Assembly: GCA_003260075.1 (NCBI GenBank)
Contig: QLIY01000608.1
Coordinates: 31,848 to 95,847 of the forward strand
Reading direction: 5' to 3'
DNA: 64,000 bases
Source of the DNA: Phallusia mammillata
Taxonomy: Eukaryota; Chordata; Ascidiacea; Phlebobranchia; Ascidiidae
Below are positions 47,901-59,099 of the stretch, in pieces. The position numbers were made by a program, and so were the translations under genes. The notes beneath the pieces were generated by a model. The model worked only from the letters and a program-made list of their open reading frames with translations, did not search any database and had not been told where the DNA came from. Numbering within the stretch: the stretch's first letter is position 1; each line of letters starts with the position of its first letter.

Positions 47901-50611
47901 CCGTGTTCTGACACATGCCGTGATTATGACCACATGAAACTCCGTGAACATAACATTCTAAAGGAAGCTGCTTCTCTTAAACCCCTGTACATTGAAAAGG
48001 GTCTGGGCCACGGTGGAGAGGTATTTTCCAATAGAAGCTTTATCGTAGTAATGCATGTTAATTAAAGCAACATACCAATTATGTATCTACCATTGATATT
48101 GGGCAAAAAAACTGACACTGCCAATGTTACTACATTTTAGTTGTAGTGGCACTCAACTTGTGCATTCTTTTGTGAATTATGCAAGTTAGAATGGCCTGTT
48201 ATTTTACTGAACATTTGTATTTGCTAGTGATGGGACGATACCAGGTTTTGAAGCGAGTACGAGTACCACATGTATATACCTTCGATACCGAGTACGATTA
48301 CCAAGTACTTGTGTAGTGTTGTACTTAGTTGTATATCACAGGCTAATTTATCTGCCATAGTCGGGGTACAGGCGTGCACACACACACGCCGAAAAATGTA
48401 ATCTCCATGTGATAGCGAAAAAGATATACGTAAACTGGCGGAACTTTTTTCCAATTTTGTGCTGTCCGAAGCAAATATTGGCATAAAGTTGCCCGTATTC
48501 TTATGGTGTAAATCGGCCTTTGGTACTCGCACGTTGGTATCGAAAACTGAGGCAAAATATTTCGATACCGAGTACGAGTATCGATACCACTGAAATCGTT
48601 CGATACCATCGATACCGAGTACCGAGTACAGGGTACCCGTCCCATCACTAGTATTTGCCTTGAAAAAATGGATGGTGTTAAAATTGTATTAATATAACTT
48701 GAGAATTCAAGACATGCACCAGGTTTTTATCTTTAGGCTGTATACGGTCTCGTTTCCAATTTCATGTTAATGTGTTTTTTATTATTATTTGCAATTACTA
48801 ACAAAGTACCAATTTTTTTGTATTTCAGAATTATGGACCCAATGGAGAGTTCTATTTTCTCACAAAGAAATGTTATGTTTTTAAATCACCTGGTTACATG
48901 TACGAGCTTTGTCCATATGCCAATGCCACACAGGTAAACTGTATTGTGTTGTTACCACCCTGAGCTTCATTTTGCCTCTATCTTTCTGTTGACAAATGTA
49001 TTTAAAAAGGGCCACAGCCTACAAATATGGAAAAGTTACATATGTTTGTTCAAATCATATGGATGTGGTAATATAAGGAAAGGCCAACTTTCTTCCCTCT
49101 TGGGGCATGATATTTTGTACTTTGTTGGATGTACCATACAAAACACATTTTATGAAGCTTAATATGGAACAGATTTAATGTTAGTGGTTGCAAATGATAT
49201 GACTGTCAAATCATAGATATTTATAGTTATTATTAACAAAATAAATGCAAAGCATCAAGCCCATAAATCAGGGGTGGGCAACCTGCGGCCCTTCATTAAA
49301 GGTTGTGCGGCCCGCACAGATGCTTGGATTTCTAAAGTACTGGCAAAAAAGTCCAATTATTACATATTTTTGAGCTGATTAATGTGCCTGGTGCTAGTTT
49401 TCTGCGATCTGGCAAAATGTGGCTAGAATCGAATACGAATTATACTTGTAGTTAAGCATATTTGGTAAGAAACAAAGCAAAATCACTTTGTGTTATGCAC
49501 ATGTGCGGCCCGCGATCCAATTTAGACATATATAATTGGCCCTACAGTAACAAAGGTTGCCCACCCCTGCCATAAATGATAAGTTGTAGACAGCAAAAAA
49601 AACTGCACTTGTGAGACCTTATAGGTTGAAACAGTGTGCACTGTCTGCAGCTTATCGTATGCACATTGCTTTTGATGTGGTAACATACAACTAGAGTGCA
49701 ATGATTTTCCACCAAAAATAAATAGCAGTATACCTAACAATGATCACACTGCTAAAATAGTACTAGGCATCAAAAATCCTATTGCTTTAAACTTAGTACC
49801 AGGATAATGCCATGGCTTTATTTTGCATCTGTGTTCTGTTGCAGAATGGAAAAGACTCATGGCTGATTGGAACTGGTGGGAAACTGGAAGGAAATGTTGA
49901 AGATGGTTATAATCTGGTAATGGGAGATGGAAAAGGCGACCATTGTCCACAGGGAAAGAAAAGAACAACTATTGTGAGTAATATATTTGTTTTGGAGAAG
50001 AGTTATAGAGCTTAGCAAAAGATTTTATATGTTTTCCAGTAAACACATAAAAACAATCTGTAATTTTCTGGCTTCACAAATATTTAGCTCTCAAAACATT
50101 TAATTTTATGTATCTTTTAAATGATAACATATTGTTTGCAATTGAACATACTATGTGATAAAATGCAAATATATCTTAGTCAGGATGTACATACAACAGC
50201 ATCATCAGTGTAGGCATGAAAAAATAAAAATTAGCAAAAATGCATTACAAATAAGGGGGGGGGGTCAAGTGTAGGCATGAAAAAATAAAAATTAGCAAAA
50301 ATGCATTACAAATAAAAAAATAGTCATAACATAAAACAGGAGCACAGCAACCCATGGTAATAATAAAATGAAGACAATGTCAGAACAAAATGGTGGTTAA
50401 TCGAGTTTTATCTTCACAGATAGATTTTATTTTTAGGTTAATCAAAAATGTGGATATTTTTAACCATTTTTATTTTTCAACATAGATTGCTTTTACCTGT
50501 GGAGTGGAAGATAAAGTAAAGTATGTGTCAGAAAAGGAAACTTGTGTTTACGGTGTAAAATTTGACACCCCAGCAGCATGTCCTGACCTTGAAACTATTG
50601 AACTGACGTGA
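41979..50611 (+). CDS. Membrane-anchored glucosidase II beta-like protein (PRKCSH-like N-domain plus MRH domain)
   Basis: Nine exons join to 362 aa: 41979-42083, 43482-43586, 43860-43972, 44365-44508, 47262-47386, 47884-48020, 48829-48933, 49845-49973, 50486-50611. Exon 1 gives a short basic N-tail and a hydrophobic segment (about 18-34), a signal anchor or uncleaved signal. Residues 110-200 carry two cysteine/acid-rich repeats of the LDL-receptor-A-like type, C-D-C-A-D-G-S-D-E and C-D-C-C-D-G-S-D-E, as in the beta subunit of ER glucosidase II. Exons 7-9 form an MRH (mannose-6-phosphate receptor homology) domain: K-C-Y, E-L-C-P-Y, R-T-T, F-T-C-G, and T-P-A-A-C-P. Q, R, E and Y expected to bind mannose are in place by position. 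It lacks the EF-hands, acidic region and C-terminal HDEL-like signal of PRKCSH (about 528 aa), so it is a shorter paralogue or relative. ER lectin function is inferred. Confidence 0.85.
42227..43443 (+). repeat. GGGTCCCC-family interspersed repeat in intron 1
   Basis: Begins GGGTCCCCTTCCTTGAAGGG and ends GCCACCCTTCTAGTT, with the same internal order as the minus-strand copy at 19219-20295, including GGACCCATTAGTTTTTG near the end. It ends 38 nt before exon 2 of the PRKCSH-like gene. Confidence 0.75.
45512..45658. repeat. Short tandem repeat, about 3 units of 50 bp
   Basis: The unit contains AAACAATTAAGTGAAGAAAT, then GAGTGGCGAAACATAACAAC; three adjacent copies differ at a few positions. Confidence 0.75.
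45900..46680. repeat. Satellite-like array, 115-129-bp units
   Basis: The phrase TTACCCCACT(A/G)GCCCCC recurs at 45921, 46048, 46177 and 46298, with degenerate copies near 46414, 46530 and 46633. Each is followed by AAATGGGT and then by ATGAAATTTTGACAG. Divergence increases toward the right end. Confidence 0.85.
46899..46920. repeat. (TA)n microsatellite
   Basis: A run of alternating A and T of about 22 nt. Confidence 0.9.
48225..48650. mobile_element. hAT-type MITE, TAGTGATGGGAC ends
   Basis: Inverted ends TAGTGATGGGACGATACC and GGTACCCGTCCCATCACTA. Perfect 8-bp target duplication GTATTTGC at 48217-48224 and 48651-48658. The interior is rich in GAGTACGAGTACC-type short repeats. It lies in intron 6 of the PRKCSH-like gene. 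Confidence 0.93.
49269..49569. mobile_element. hAT-type MITE, CAGGGGTGGGCAACC ends
   Basis: Perfect inverted ends CAGGGGTGGGCAACCT and GGTTGCCCACCCCTG, with target duplication CCATAAAT at 49261-49268 and 49570-49577. GCGGCCCG motifs occur subterminally on both sides. It lies in intron 7 of the PRKCSH-like gene. Confidence 0.93.
50207..50316. repeat. Tandem duplication joined by a 10-G run
   Basis: GTGTAGGCATGAAAAAATAA and the following 40 nt occur at about 50209-50254 and again at 50270-50316, separated by ten G at 50255-50264. Confidence 0.8.
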
Positions 50612-52594
50612 TTGGACAACTGGAGTGTTGCTAGACAACATCAACTCGCTAACAGCTCGTTGTCCCTGGGACCCAAGTCATCTTTTATTCTTCAATCAAT
50701 TTTTAGTTTTTAATGAGTTTTTGTTGTGGTGAATGTAAGAGTCATGAAAACTGTGTTCATGAAGTCTGCAGGCAACTTGCAAGAAGAAGAAAAAATTGTA
50801 ACTTAAGTTTATACCTTCATTTCATGTTTTGCCATTTTAGGTGGTGTTAGTCTTTATAAGGGATGGGCTGAGCCAGGCCGAAACCACTTTTGATGCTTGG
50901 TGCTCGGCCGAGCAGTGGCACAAGCTGACTAGAGCATTAAATTTGCATATTCATGCCCTGTTAACAACAAAAACTAGCATGAGATAAATGTTTGCAGTTT
51001 TGGCACTTGCCTAGTCTTTATGTTAATGAAGCCATTTGTATGACAGTCAGTTTAATTCAAAATTATTGCTGTTTTTGAAGCTGAAAAACACTTAAATGCA
51101 CCTTCGTAGAAGCAAGAAATAATTCATACTCTTTCAATGGGCAGCTATTTGGAAAGAAAATTGTACTATTGCTGTTGCAATGAGTCGCTTTTGTCAATTT
51201 ATGCAAGCCTCAGTTTTTTGTGTGTTTGCATTCAGTGCAATTTAAAGAGAGTTTTATTTATCCCCTCCGAGTTTTGTGTCAACAACCAAAAATGTATGTT
51301 TTGCAATGTTTGTCGGTACAAAAACATTGAAAGTTATTGTTTCTTTTTGTATTGTCTGGTCTATAAAAGAACACATACTGTATTTGTGGCGTTTAACACT
51401 GTTCTTTCATAATTCACATTTTCATGACACTTTCAAATAAGGTTTAGGCTTGAAAAAAAATGAAAATGCACTTTGTGCAAGAAAAAGCAGCTCAACAATA
51501 GATGATCAAAAACTGCAATTAGAGACTTCATAAATTTTAAATTGATAATATTTAATGTTACATTTTTCTGTGGAAATTATCATAACCAATTCAGTTTAAA
51601 ACATAAATATGTTGAGGAACCTAATATGTGACACCAGGGTGGTCTAAAGCATGGCATCCAGCCTGACGGTAATTTTTGTGTGGCTCGCAAAAGAAGGTCA
51701 ATATGTATCTGTTGTAAGGGCGTTTGCGCTCTTTATGACAACAAAAATGCATTGATTTTTTCTCTTTGCAAATATCGACACAAACTTCAAAATTCTTGAC
51801 TGAGTGCTGGCACATCTGCTTTGTGATAACAATATTTAGGCCTTAAAAATGAAGTTTATTAGAACATCTAATTCAGTCCTTTGAAACAAAAATTCTCTTT
51901 AGGGGCATAATTATTTATCAAACTTTAATGGTGCCCTTAGGTCTTGGACCACCCTGTGTTGCACAGTGATATTTAAGCTCTGGTGCTTGTGAATAGAACA
52001 CACTCTTGTTACTTGCTGCATATTAGTACTGTTGCACTTTTACTGTGGAAGAAATTTTATTTCTTATGATTGCCTGCATGAAGCTTTTTCCATGTGAACA
52101 AATATATAGCCCACCAAAGTTTTTTTTCTATAGTTGTTACTATCCAAACCATGTTTTAATATGTTGAACTGTAGCTTTCCATTTGGTAGTGAAAATATAT
52201 GCCTTTTAGGAAACAAGATTCAAAATTAGTATTGCATTTTTGCCATTCGAATAATGTATGCGTCATTTTTATGTTCTGTTATGTGCAAAAATCTGTCAAA
52301 CAAAAAATATATGTCCTGTTTATGCTAGAAACAGTGTCATTTTGTAATACTTAATGTGTGATTTTATGATTGTATGAACACTAGTCAAAAGCATGTTTTG
52401 CTACAGTTACATCGTTTAACTTCAATCTTTATGGTTTCTTTATAAACTGGAAACAAACACCTGTGCAAAAGTCTGGCTCAAATTTTTGTTGTGGTTAATT
52501 ATATGAGTATGTGCATGAAATAATTTCATTTTATGTTTCCTTTCTTTAGAACTTTAGTTACATTATATTTGCGAATAAACATGTGTTTGTGACA
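50612..52594. other. Region between the PRKCSH-like and GRHPR genes; left part of a segmental duplication
   Basis: No coding exon was found. The sequence at 50870-51400 and 51930-52590 is matched in order at 57580-58100 and 58735-60840, which shows the region was copied with GRHPR. An acceptor-like CTTTCTTTAG lies at about 52549, 46 nt upstream of the GRHPR start. Confidence 0.7.
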
Positions 52595-52731
52595 ATGTCT
52601 GGGAAGTTAAAAGTTTTTGTCACTGCTCGACTTCCAGCTGTTGCTGTTAACATATTGAGAGAAAGGTAATTTATACTGATTGTTAAATGATTTAAAAACA
52701 AACTTGACTAATATTTTTTTGAAATCAATCT

Positions 52732-52817
<86 letters not shown>

Positions 52818-55800
52818 AAAAACCTGGCTTAAATTCAATTAATTACGAGAGATAAGTTATTTTTCTTTGTGAATAAAAACCCAATGACGTAATTCGGTCA
52901 ACTTTGAGTGAGCTGCTATTATATAACAAATTAATAAAAAAAATTAGGCTAAAATATTAGAATGAAAGCAGATCTTTTTGTTTTATAAAATGTCATTGTT
53001 TAGTAAACAGTTGGGATATAAAAAACACTTTTTTGTGACCTTATTGATGGCACTAAATAAGCATTAGGTCAAGATGTCAATCTTAGGTTTGTTTGGTTCT
53101 TAATGTTTATACTACTGAAGTCAAAATGTGTAATATTATCATAAAATTTATTTTAAGATTTGATGTAAGCATGTGGGATAGTGAAAATGACATTCCTAAA
53201 GACATTTTGTTGGAAAAGTCAAGGGGAAAAGATGGCCTTCTGTGTTTATTAACCAACACAATTGATAAAAAGGTTCTGGATGAGGCTGGTAAGATATCTA
53301 ATAGCTATGGGAGCTTAATGATATTTTTACTTTTAAATATTTTAGGCAAACAGCTAAGAGTTGTTAGTACCATGTCTGTTGGACTGGACCATATTGATCT
53401 AAATGAGTGCAAAGCAAGAGGTATTAAAGTTGGATATACTCCAGATATTCTTACTTCTGCCACTGTAAGTTTTGTAGCAGATCGTTTTTAGGAGTAAGTC
53501 TATAATTTTCCTAACAACTAATTTGTTTTGTTTTTTACCATTGTGTGTTTGCCTATTTCAATTCTTATGACAACTGTTGATCCTGACTATGTTTTTTTGA
53601 CTGCATCATATTGTTAGTATGTCCTTGTTTTCAGTGCCTAAAATATTTTCTCCTTAAATCGAACAAAAAGGTAGTGGGTAATGCTGTGATTTGGGGGGGG
53701 GGTTAACTTCAATTAATTACGAGAGATAAGTTTTTTTTTTCTGAATAAAAACCCAATGACGTAATTCGGTCAACTTTGAGTGAGTTGCTATAATATTGCA
53801 AATTAATAAAAAAAAATTAGGCTAAAATATTAGAATGAAAGCAGATCTTTTTGTTTGGGGGGGGGGCTTTGGTTACTAATGTTTATACTACTGAAGTCAA
53901 AATCTGTTATTATCATAAAACATATTTTAAGATTTGATGTAAGCATCTGGGACAGTGAAGATGACATTCCTAAAGACATTTTGTTGGAAAAGTCAAGGGG
54001 AAAAGATGGCCTTCTGTGTTTATTAACCAACAAAATTGATAAAAAGGTTCTCGATGAGGCTGGTAAGATATCTAATAGCTATGGGGCCTTATGATGTTTT
54101 TACTTTTGAATATTTTAGGCAAACAGCTAAGAGTTGTAAGTACCATGTCTGTTGGATTGGATCATATTGATCTAAATGAGTGTAAAGCAAGAGATATTAA
54201 AGTTGGATACACTCCAGATATTCTTACTTCTGCCACTGTAAGTTTTGTAGCAGAACTTCTTTTTAGGAGCAACTATAATATTCCTAACAACTAATTTGGT
54301 TTTTTGACCATTGTGTGTTTGCCCATTTTAGTTCTTATGACAACTATTGATTCAGACTACGTTTTTGTGACTGTATTCAGTGGTGGGATGCAAATTTTTT
54401 GTCAGCCGGTTCTATCACAAAAGTCATATTTTTCAGCCGGGGGGGGGGGGACAGTAACCAGTAATGCTAACTGGTTCACTGATTTCATAAAATTTTGTGA
54501 GACTGTTCTGCAGAACCAGTGCGAACAGGCTGAATCTCACCACTGATGCTATGCTTTGATTAGTGGGTCCTGGGGAACTTGGAAGCCAATGTGGTTGTGT
54601 GGACCATCACTAGAGGGCAGTACAGTTGGGGGGGGGGATTTTGTAAAAAGACGGTTTTACAAAACTGGCTGAATCCTACCACTTACTGTATTATATTGTT
54701 AGTATGTCAATGTTTTTGGCAAAGTCATAGCCTAAAACATTTTCTCCTTAAATCGAACAAAAAGGTAGTGGGTAATGCTGTGATTTCATTTTTTAGGCAG
54801 AACTAGGGGTTGGACTGCTGTTAGCAACATCACGAAGAATAGTTGAAGGAACCAATGCTGCTAAAAAGTATAAGATAATAATAACTACATAAAGCAACTA
54901 CATACTTTCTATACAGTGGTGAGATTCTAACTTTTTGTCTGCCGGTTCTATCACAAAAGTCATATTTTTCAGCTGGTTCTGTTACAAAAAGTCCATGGAC
55001 AGTAACCAGTAATGCTAACTGGTTCACTGATTTCATAAAATTTTGTGAGACTGTTCTGCAGAACCAGTGCGAACAGGCTGAATCTCACCACTGATGCTAT
55101 GCTTTGATTAGTGGGTCCTGGGGAACTTGGAAGCCAATGTGGTTGTGTGGACCATCACTAGAGGGCAGTACAGTTGGTTTCTTTGGCCTGGGAAGAATTG
55201 GATTAGCCATTTTACAGCGATTGAAACCGTTTGGTGTAAAATGTTTCAAGTACAACACTTTGAATGAAAAGACAAAGGAATTTGAAACTGAACATGGAGT
55301 TACATATGGTAAGAACTAGACTCTTTTGTGTGTTTTTAAAATGTTTATTCATCCTGGTTTAAAGTTTAGTAAAAAGCAGTATAAATGAAATATATTTGTG
55401 GATAAAGTGTTTTAGTAATGATCACACATTGTAACAAAAATTACTGTTTTGGTATCTTATGTCTAAGTTCAATTATTCCGCAGCTACATTTAATGATCTT
55501 CTTGCTACAAGTGATTTTTTGATATCATGTTCTTCCTTAACTTCTGCTACCAAGAACATATTCAACAAAGAAGCATTTGATATGATGAAATCAACATCGA
55601 TTTTTATTAACATTGCACGGTATGATATGTTGGAAGGCATTGTTTTTTTAAGAAATCAAGTGTGCATTATGTAGTTAAAGAAGTATTTGGCCACTTTTGG
55701 GAGTTTTTTATCTGCATTCTGATTTTTTTTCTGTAAAAGTTTAGGAAAATGTATAAATGCTGTTTTCCCTAATACCTTGTTTCATTTTATCAACCTATGT

Positions 55801-56497
55801 GCAACAGTGTGTTAGTTGAAGGTGTTACACCAAATTAACCTGTTTTCTCAAGCATGTTTATGAGACAGGACATGAGCTGAAAAACAGCTTGATGTGGGTT
55901 ATAAAACTATTACAGCAACTTGTCAAGGACTAGCACTGCAGATGTTGGCCTTAGAATGATCAACATGCACCAATTTGTACATTGTATGTCACACAAGTCA
56001 GCTTATTAAAGGGATCTCAAGTTCGACCATTATTTAGCAACTATAAATGCATTCAATGCTGAGATAACTCTTTATTGACACAAAACATTTTCTGTTGCAT
56101 GACCTATTTCAAGGGGTGGAGTAGTAATGCAGGATGATTTGTGCCAGGCATTAATTGATGGAAAAATTCGGGCTGCTGGACTTGATGTTACAACACCTGA
56201 ACCTTTGCCAACTGACCATCCATTGTTTCAACTTCCAAATTGTGGTAGGTTTGGGTACGCCCCTTTTGTTGCTATATGGAGACCTTTTCAATGTTGCCAA
56301 TTTCTGCATGGGATTGTCTACATTGTCCAAGGTCCAATACAGTTTCGAAGATAAAAGTATGTGTTTTGTTTCAAGTTATCACACCACATATTGGTAGTGC
56401 TACTGACGAGACCAGAACTGCAATGGCTGTGTTAGCTGCAAGAAATCTTCTAGCTGGATTGGAAAATGCTCCAATGCCATCGCCATATGAGCTATGA
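52595..56497 (+). CDS. GRHPR: Glyoxylate/hydroxypyruvate reductase (tandem copy A)
   Basis: Reduces glyoxylate to glycolate and hydroxypyruvate to D-glycerate with NAD(P)H (family knowledge). Eight exons, 52595-52665, 53158-53288, 53346-53464, 54797-54867, 55112-55308, 55484-55619, 56114-56244 and 56376-56497, give 325 aa, the usual length. The nucleotide-binding motif is G156-L-G-R-I-G161. Catalytic residues of the D-2-hydroxyacid dehydrogenase family are R242 (N-I-A-R-G), E271 (T-P-E-P) and H290 (P-H-I-G). W-K-P-M-W-L-C-G before the binding fold is typical of GRHPR. Exons 2 and 3 are present twice (a second version at 53932-54237 with about 8 amino acid changes) and part of exon 5 is repeated at 54555-54637; both extra pieces touch G-runs. 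Either version of exons 2-3 keeps the frame, so I cannot say which is real. No peroxisomal SKL-type tail is present (ends Y-E-L). Confidence 0.93.
52732..52815. repeat. Poly-G tract, 84 nt
   Basis: An uninterrupted run of 84 G in GRHPR copy A intron 1. The sequence after it recurs next to the 10-G run at 53693-53702, and the sequence before the second 10-G run at 53857-53866 recurs as well. Confidence 0.9.
53932..54237 (+). pseudogene. Second version of GRHPR-A exons 2 and 3
   Basis: Exon-2-like 53932-54062 and exon-3-like 54119-54237 have intact splice sites and frames, and differ from 53158-53464 by a few codons (for example E-D-D for E-N-D, A-R-D for A-R-G). The block is bounded on the left by ten G (53857-53866). 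Mutually exclusive exons, a second haplotype or a real duplication are possible; the G-run favours a haplotype join. Confidence 0.6.
54378..54545. mobile_element. Chimeric copy of the CAGTGGTGAGATTC MITE joined at a 12-G run
   Basis: The left end CAGTGGTGGGATGC has intron 3-like flank. The right end AATCTCACCACTG has intron 4-like flank identical to 55094 onward. A run of 12 G at 54439-54450 sits inside. Two different loci seem to be stitched together here. Confidence 0.6.
54555..54637 (+). pseudogene. Truncated copy of GRHPR-A exon 5 ended by a 10-G run
   Basis: From TGGGTCCTGGGGAACTTGG to GGCAGTACAGTT the sequence is the same as the start of exon 5 at 55112, then it turns into ten G (54628-54637) where the true exon reads GGTTTCTTTGG. 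Confidence 0.85.
54914..55093. mobile_element. Short hAT-like MITE, 180 bp, in GRHPR-A intron 4
   Basis: Ends CAGTGGTGAGATTC and GAATCTCACCACTG are perfect inverted repeats. GRHPR copy B has the corresponding intron without the insert (ACATGCTATTCTGTGAATAG), so it is an empty site. The flank ATGCTATG on the right and TTTCTATA on the left agree at 5 of 8. Confidence 0.85.
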
Positions 56498-58541
56498 GAT
56501 TAGATGTGGTTGAATTGCAAATACTCAGTTTAAGTCAGGTTTATTCGCAAACCTAATGTTTTTAGAAATTCCCAAACACTCCACAGTTCATAAAGTTGGT
56601 TTTTACAACCTCGCAATGCAATTTCAAATGTATGTTTTAACAGTATCGGTGATCTTGTTTATGGTTAGAGTGTAATTTTGTTTTGTTGAATAGTGTAGAG
56701 CAGTGGTCCATGTGTATTGCTGTTTTTTGTATCTAGGCTTTGATTATGTTGTTTCATTGTCGATATTGAAGAACTGTTCAGATTTATGCCCTAATATTCA
56801 AAATGTTAATGCCAATAGAAAGCTTGGTAAGCTAATTATGTTAATGTTCTGTTAATGCTATGGCTTGGTACAAAAAATCAGGCACGGAAAAATTGGTTTG
56901 CTAAAAACTTCGGTCCTGATTTTTCTGACTTGACAAATATTTTTAGTTTTTTTACCTTGGTGCTCAAACAACTAATTCTGTACATCATAAATAATCTAAT
57001 TTTTTTATAATAATACCACAGCTAAAGAGCATTTAAATTCAAGTATACTTTTTTCACAGTTTTTTCTTAAATTCTAATTTCTCTGCCAATATGTTAAACA
57101 CTCAATTTTCGTAGTTGTGTAATAATTAGAACCTAGTGTTCACAATTTACAATTATTTGGAATTAAACAGCCTACGTAATAAAATGCAATAATCTTAGTA
57201 CAGAATGTACATACCAAAGCATCATCAGTGTATGCAATTTGGCAGGAAAAAATAACAATTAGCAAAACTGCATCACAAATAAAAACAATATTCATAACAT
57301 AAAACAGGAGCATAGCAACCCGTTGTAATAATAAAATGAAGGCAGAGTCAGAACTAAATGGTTAATCAAGTTTTATCTCAAAACCACAGGGAGATTTTGA
57401 TTTTAGGTTAATGGGGGGGGGGTAAAAAAAATATTCATAACATAAAACAGGAGCATAGCAACCCATGGTAATAATAAAATGAAGGCAGAGTCAGAACCAA
57501 ATGGTTATCAAGTTTTATCTCAAAACCACAGGGAGATTTTGATTTTAGGTTAATAAAAAGAGCTTTATTAGGGATGAACCCAAGCCAGAACCTGATTACA
57601 CTGAGCATCGCTTTTTTATTGCTCTGTGTTTGACCCAGTAGTTGCAAAAAATGGCATTAAATTTGCATATTAATGCCCAGTTTCCTGTTTACATCCGAAA
57701 CTAGCATGAGATAAATGTTTGTAGTTTTGGCTCTTTCCTAGTGTTTATGTTAATGAAGCCTTTTGTATGACAGTCTGATTAACTCAAAATTATTGCTGTT
57801 TTTGAAGCTGAAACACTAAAATACACCTTTGCAGAAACAAGAAATGATTAATGGGCAGCTGTTTGTGAAGAAACATGTAATTTTGCTGTTACAATAAGGC
57901 GCCTTTGTCAATTTATGCAAGCCTATGGTCTTTTGTGTGGTTGCATTTAGTGCAATTTAAGCAGAGTTTTATTTATCCCCTCTGAGTTTTGTGTCAACAA
58001 CCAAAAATGTCAGTTTTGCAATGTTTGTCGGTACCAGAACATTGAAAGTTGTTGTTTTTTGTCTTTTTATTGTCTGGTCTATAAAAGAACTCATAAAGAA
58101 ATGTTTGCACTAAAAAAAAGGTCTGCCTAAAGTGCGTTGTGGGCCAGGCCATAATATCGGCACTTGCATGAACTTAAAAATTATGACTGAGTGCAAAAAG
58201 ATCTGCTCTGTGATAATAATAGTTAAGTCTTAGCTAAATTGCAAGATAAATGTAGAAATGACCGTTCCAAATAACAATATGTTTTAGTGAATCGTTGAAT
58301 TGAAGGCAACCTTTATGATGTGCTTGATCTTAATTATTTGATGTAGCCTACTTGTATAAGATTCATTATGATAATTTTATGAGGGGTTTCGCAAAGTTTG
58401 ACAACATACCATAAGGCTTCCGTGCCACTAAAAAGGTTGAAGAGCACTGGGTTAGAACATCTATTTCGGTCGTTCAATAACATAGAACCATTTGGGGTCC
58501 TTCATTAAACCAACGGTGCCCTTAATTTTCTTGTTTATGAA

Positions 58542-58731
58542 CAGTGGTGGGAGACTTCAGTCGGTTCGCACCTGTTCTATAAAATCTATAGAACAGTCAC
58601 GAAATTTTATGAGAGCTTCGAACCGGTTAGCATTACTGGTTACTGTCAATGGACTTTTTGTAACAGAGCCGTCAGAAAAATAAGACTTTTGTGATAGAAA
58701 CGGCTGACAAAAAATTTGCATTCTAGCACTG
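58542..58731. mobile_element. Short hAT-like MITE, inverted copy
   Basis: CAGTGGTGGGAGAC at the left and TTGCATTCTAGCACTG at the right. The interior is the reverse complement of the MITE at 54914, including TTTTGTGATAGAAACGGCTG. It interrupts sequence that is continuous in the first duplication unit near 51940. Confidence 0.8.
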
Positions 58732-59099
58732 GTTGTGGACAATCTTGTGTTGCACAGTAATATCTCAAGCTCCATAAACTAAATACTGCTTGTTGTGGGG
58801 AAATTCACGATGGTGCGATATTGCGAAATCCAACATGGTGTGATGGCAACACAACCAAAAAATAGTTCCCGTTTCCGTTGAAATGCGATCTGGTCGCAAA
58901 TTGCACGATGTATGTTTTGCCAACAAAAGGGAGGATGTCCTGTTCTTTTACATACTGCTCGTTTTTTTCAGATTGTGACAAAAACGTTTAGGCTTGCCGT
59001 GTGAAACAAACTAGAACAATTGATATCAAAAATGGATGATTGGTGTATGCTTTCTCGTAACTTTTGTAACTTTATTTGCATGTAAGTATTTTTTAGATA

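Noticed and set aside
48225-48650. CRISPR-like short repeats (GAGTACGAGTACC)
   Set aside because: Irregular, without spacers, and inside a MITE with a clear target duplication; CRISPR is not expected in an animal genome.
49812-50015. 67-aa frame starting in intron sequence before PRKCSH-like exon 8
   Set aside because: It is the true exon 8 frame extended into flanking introns, not a separate gene.
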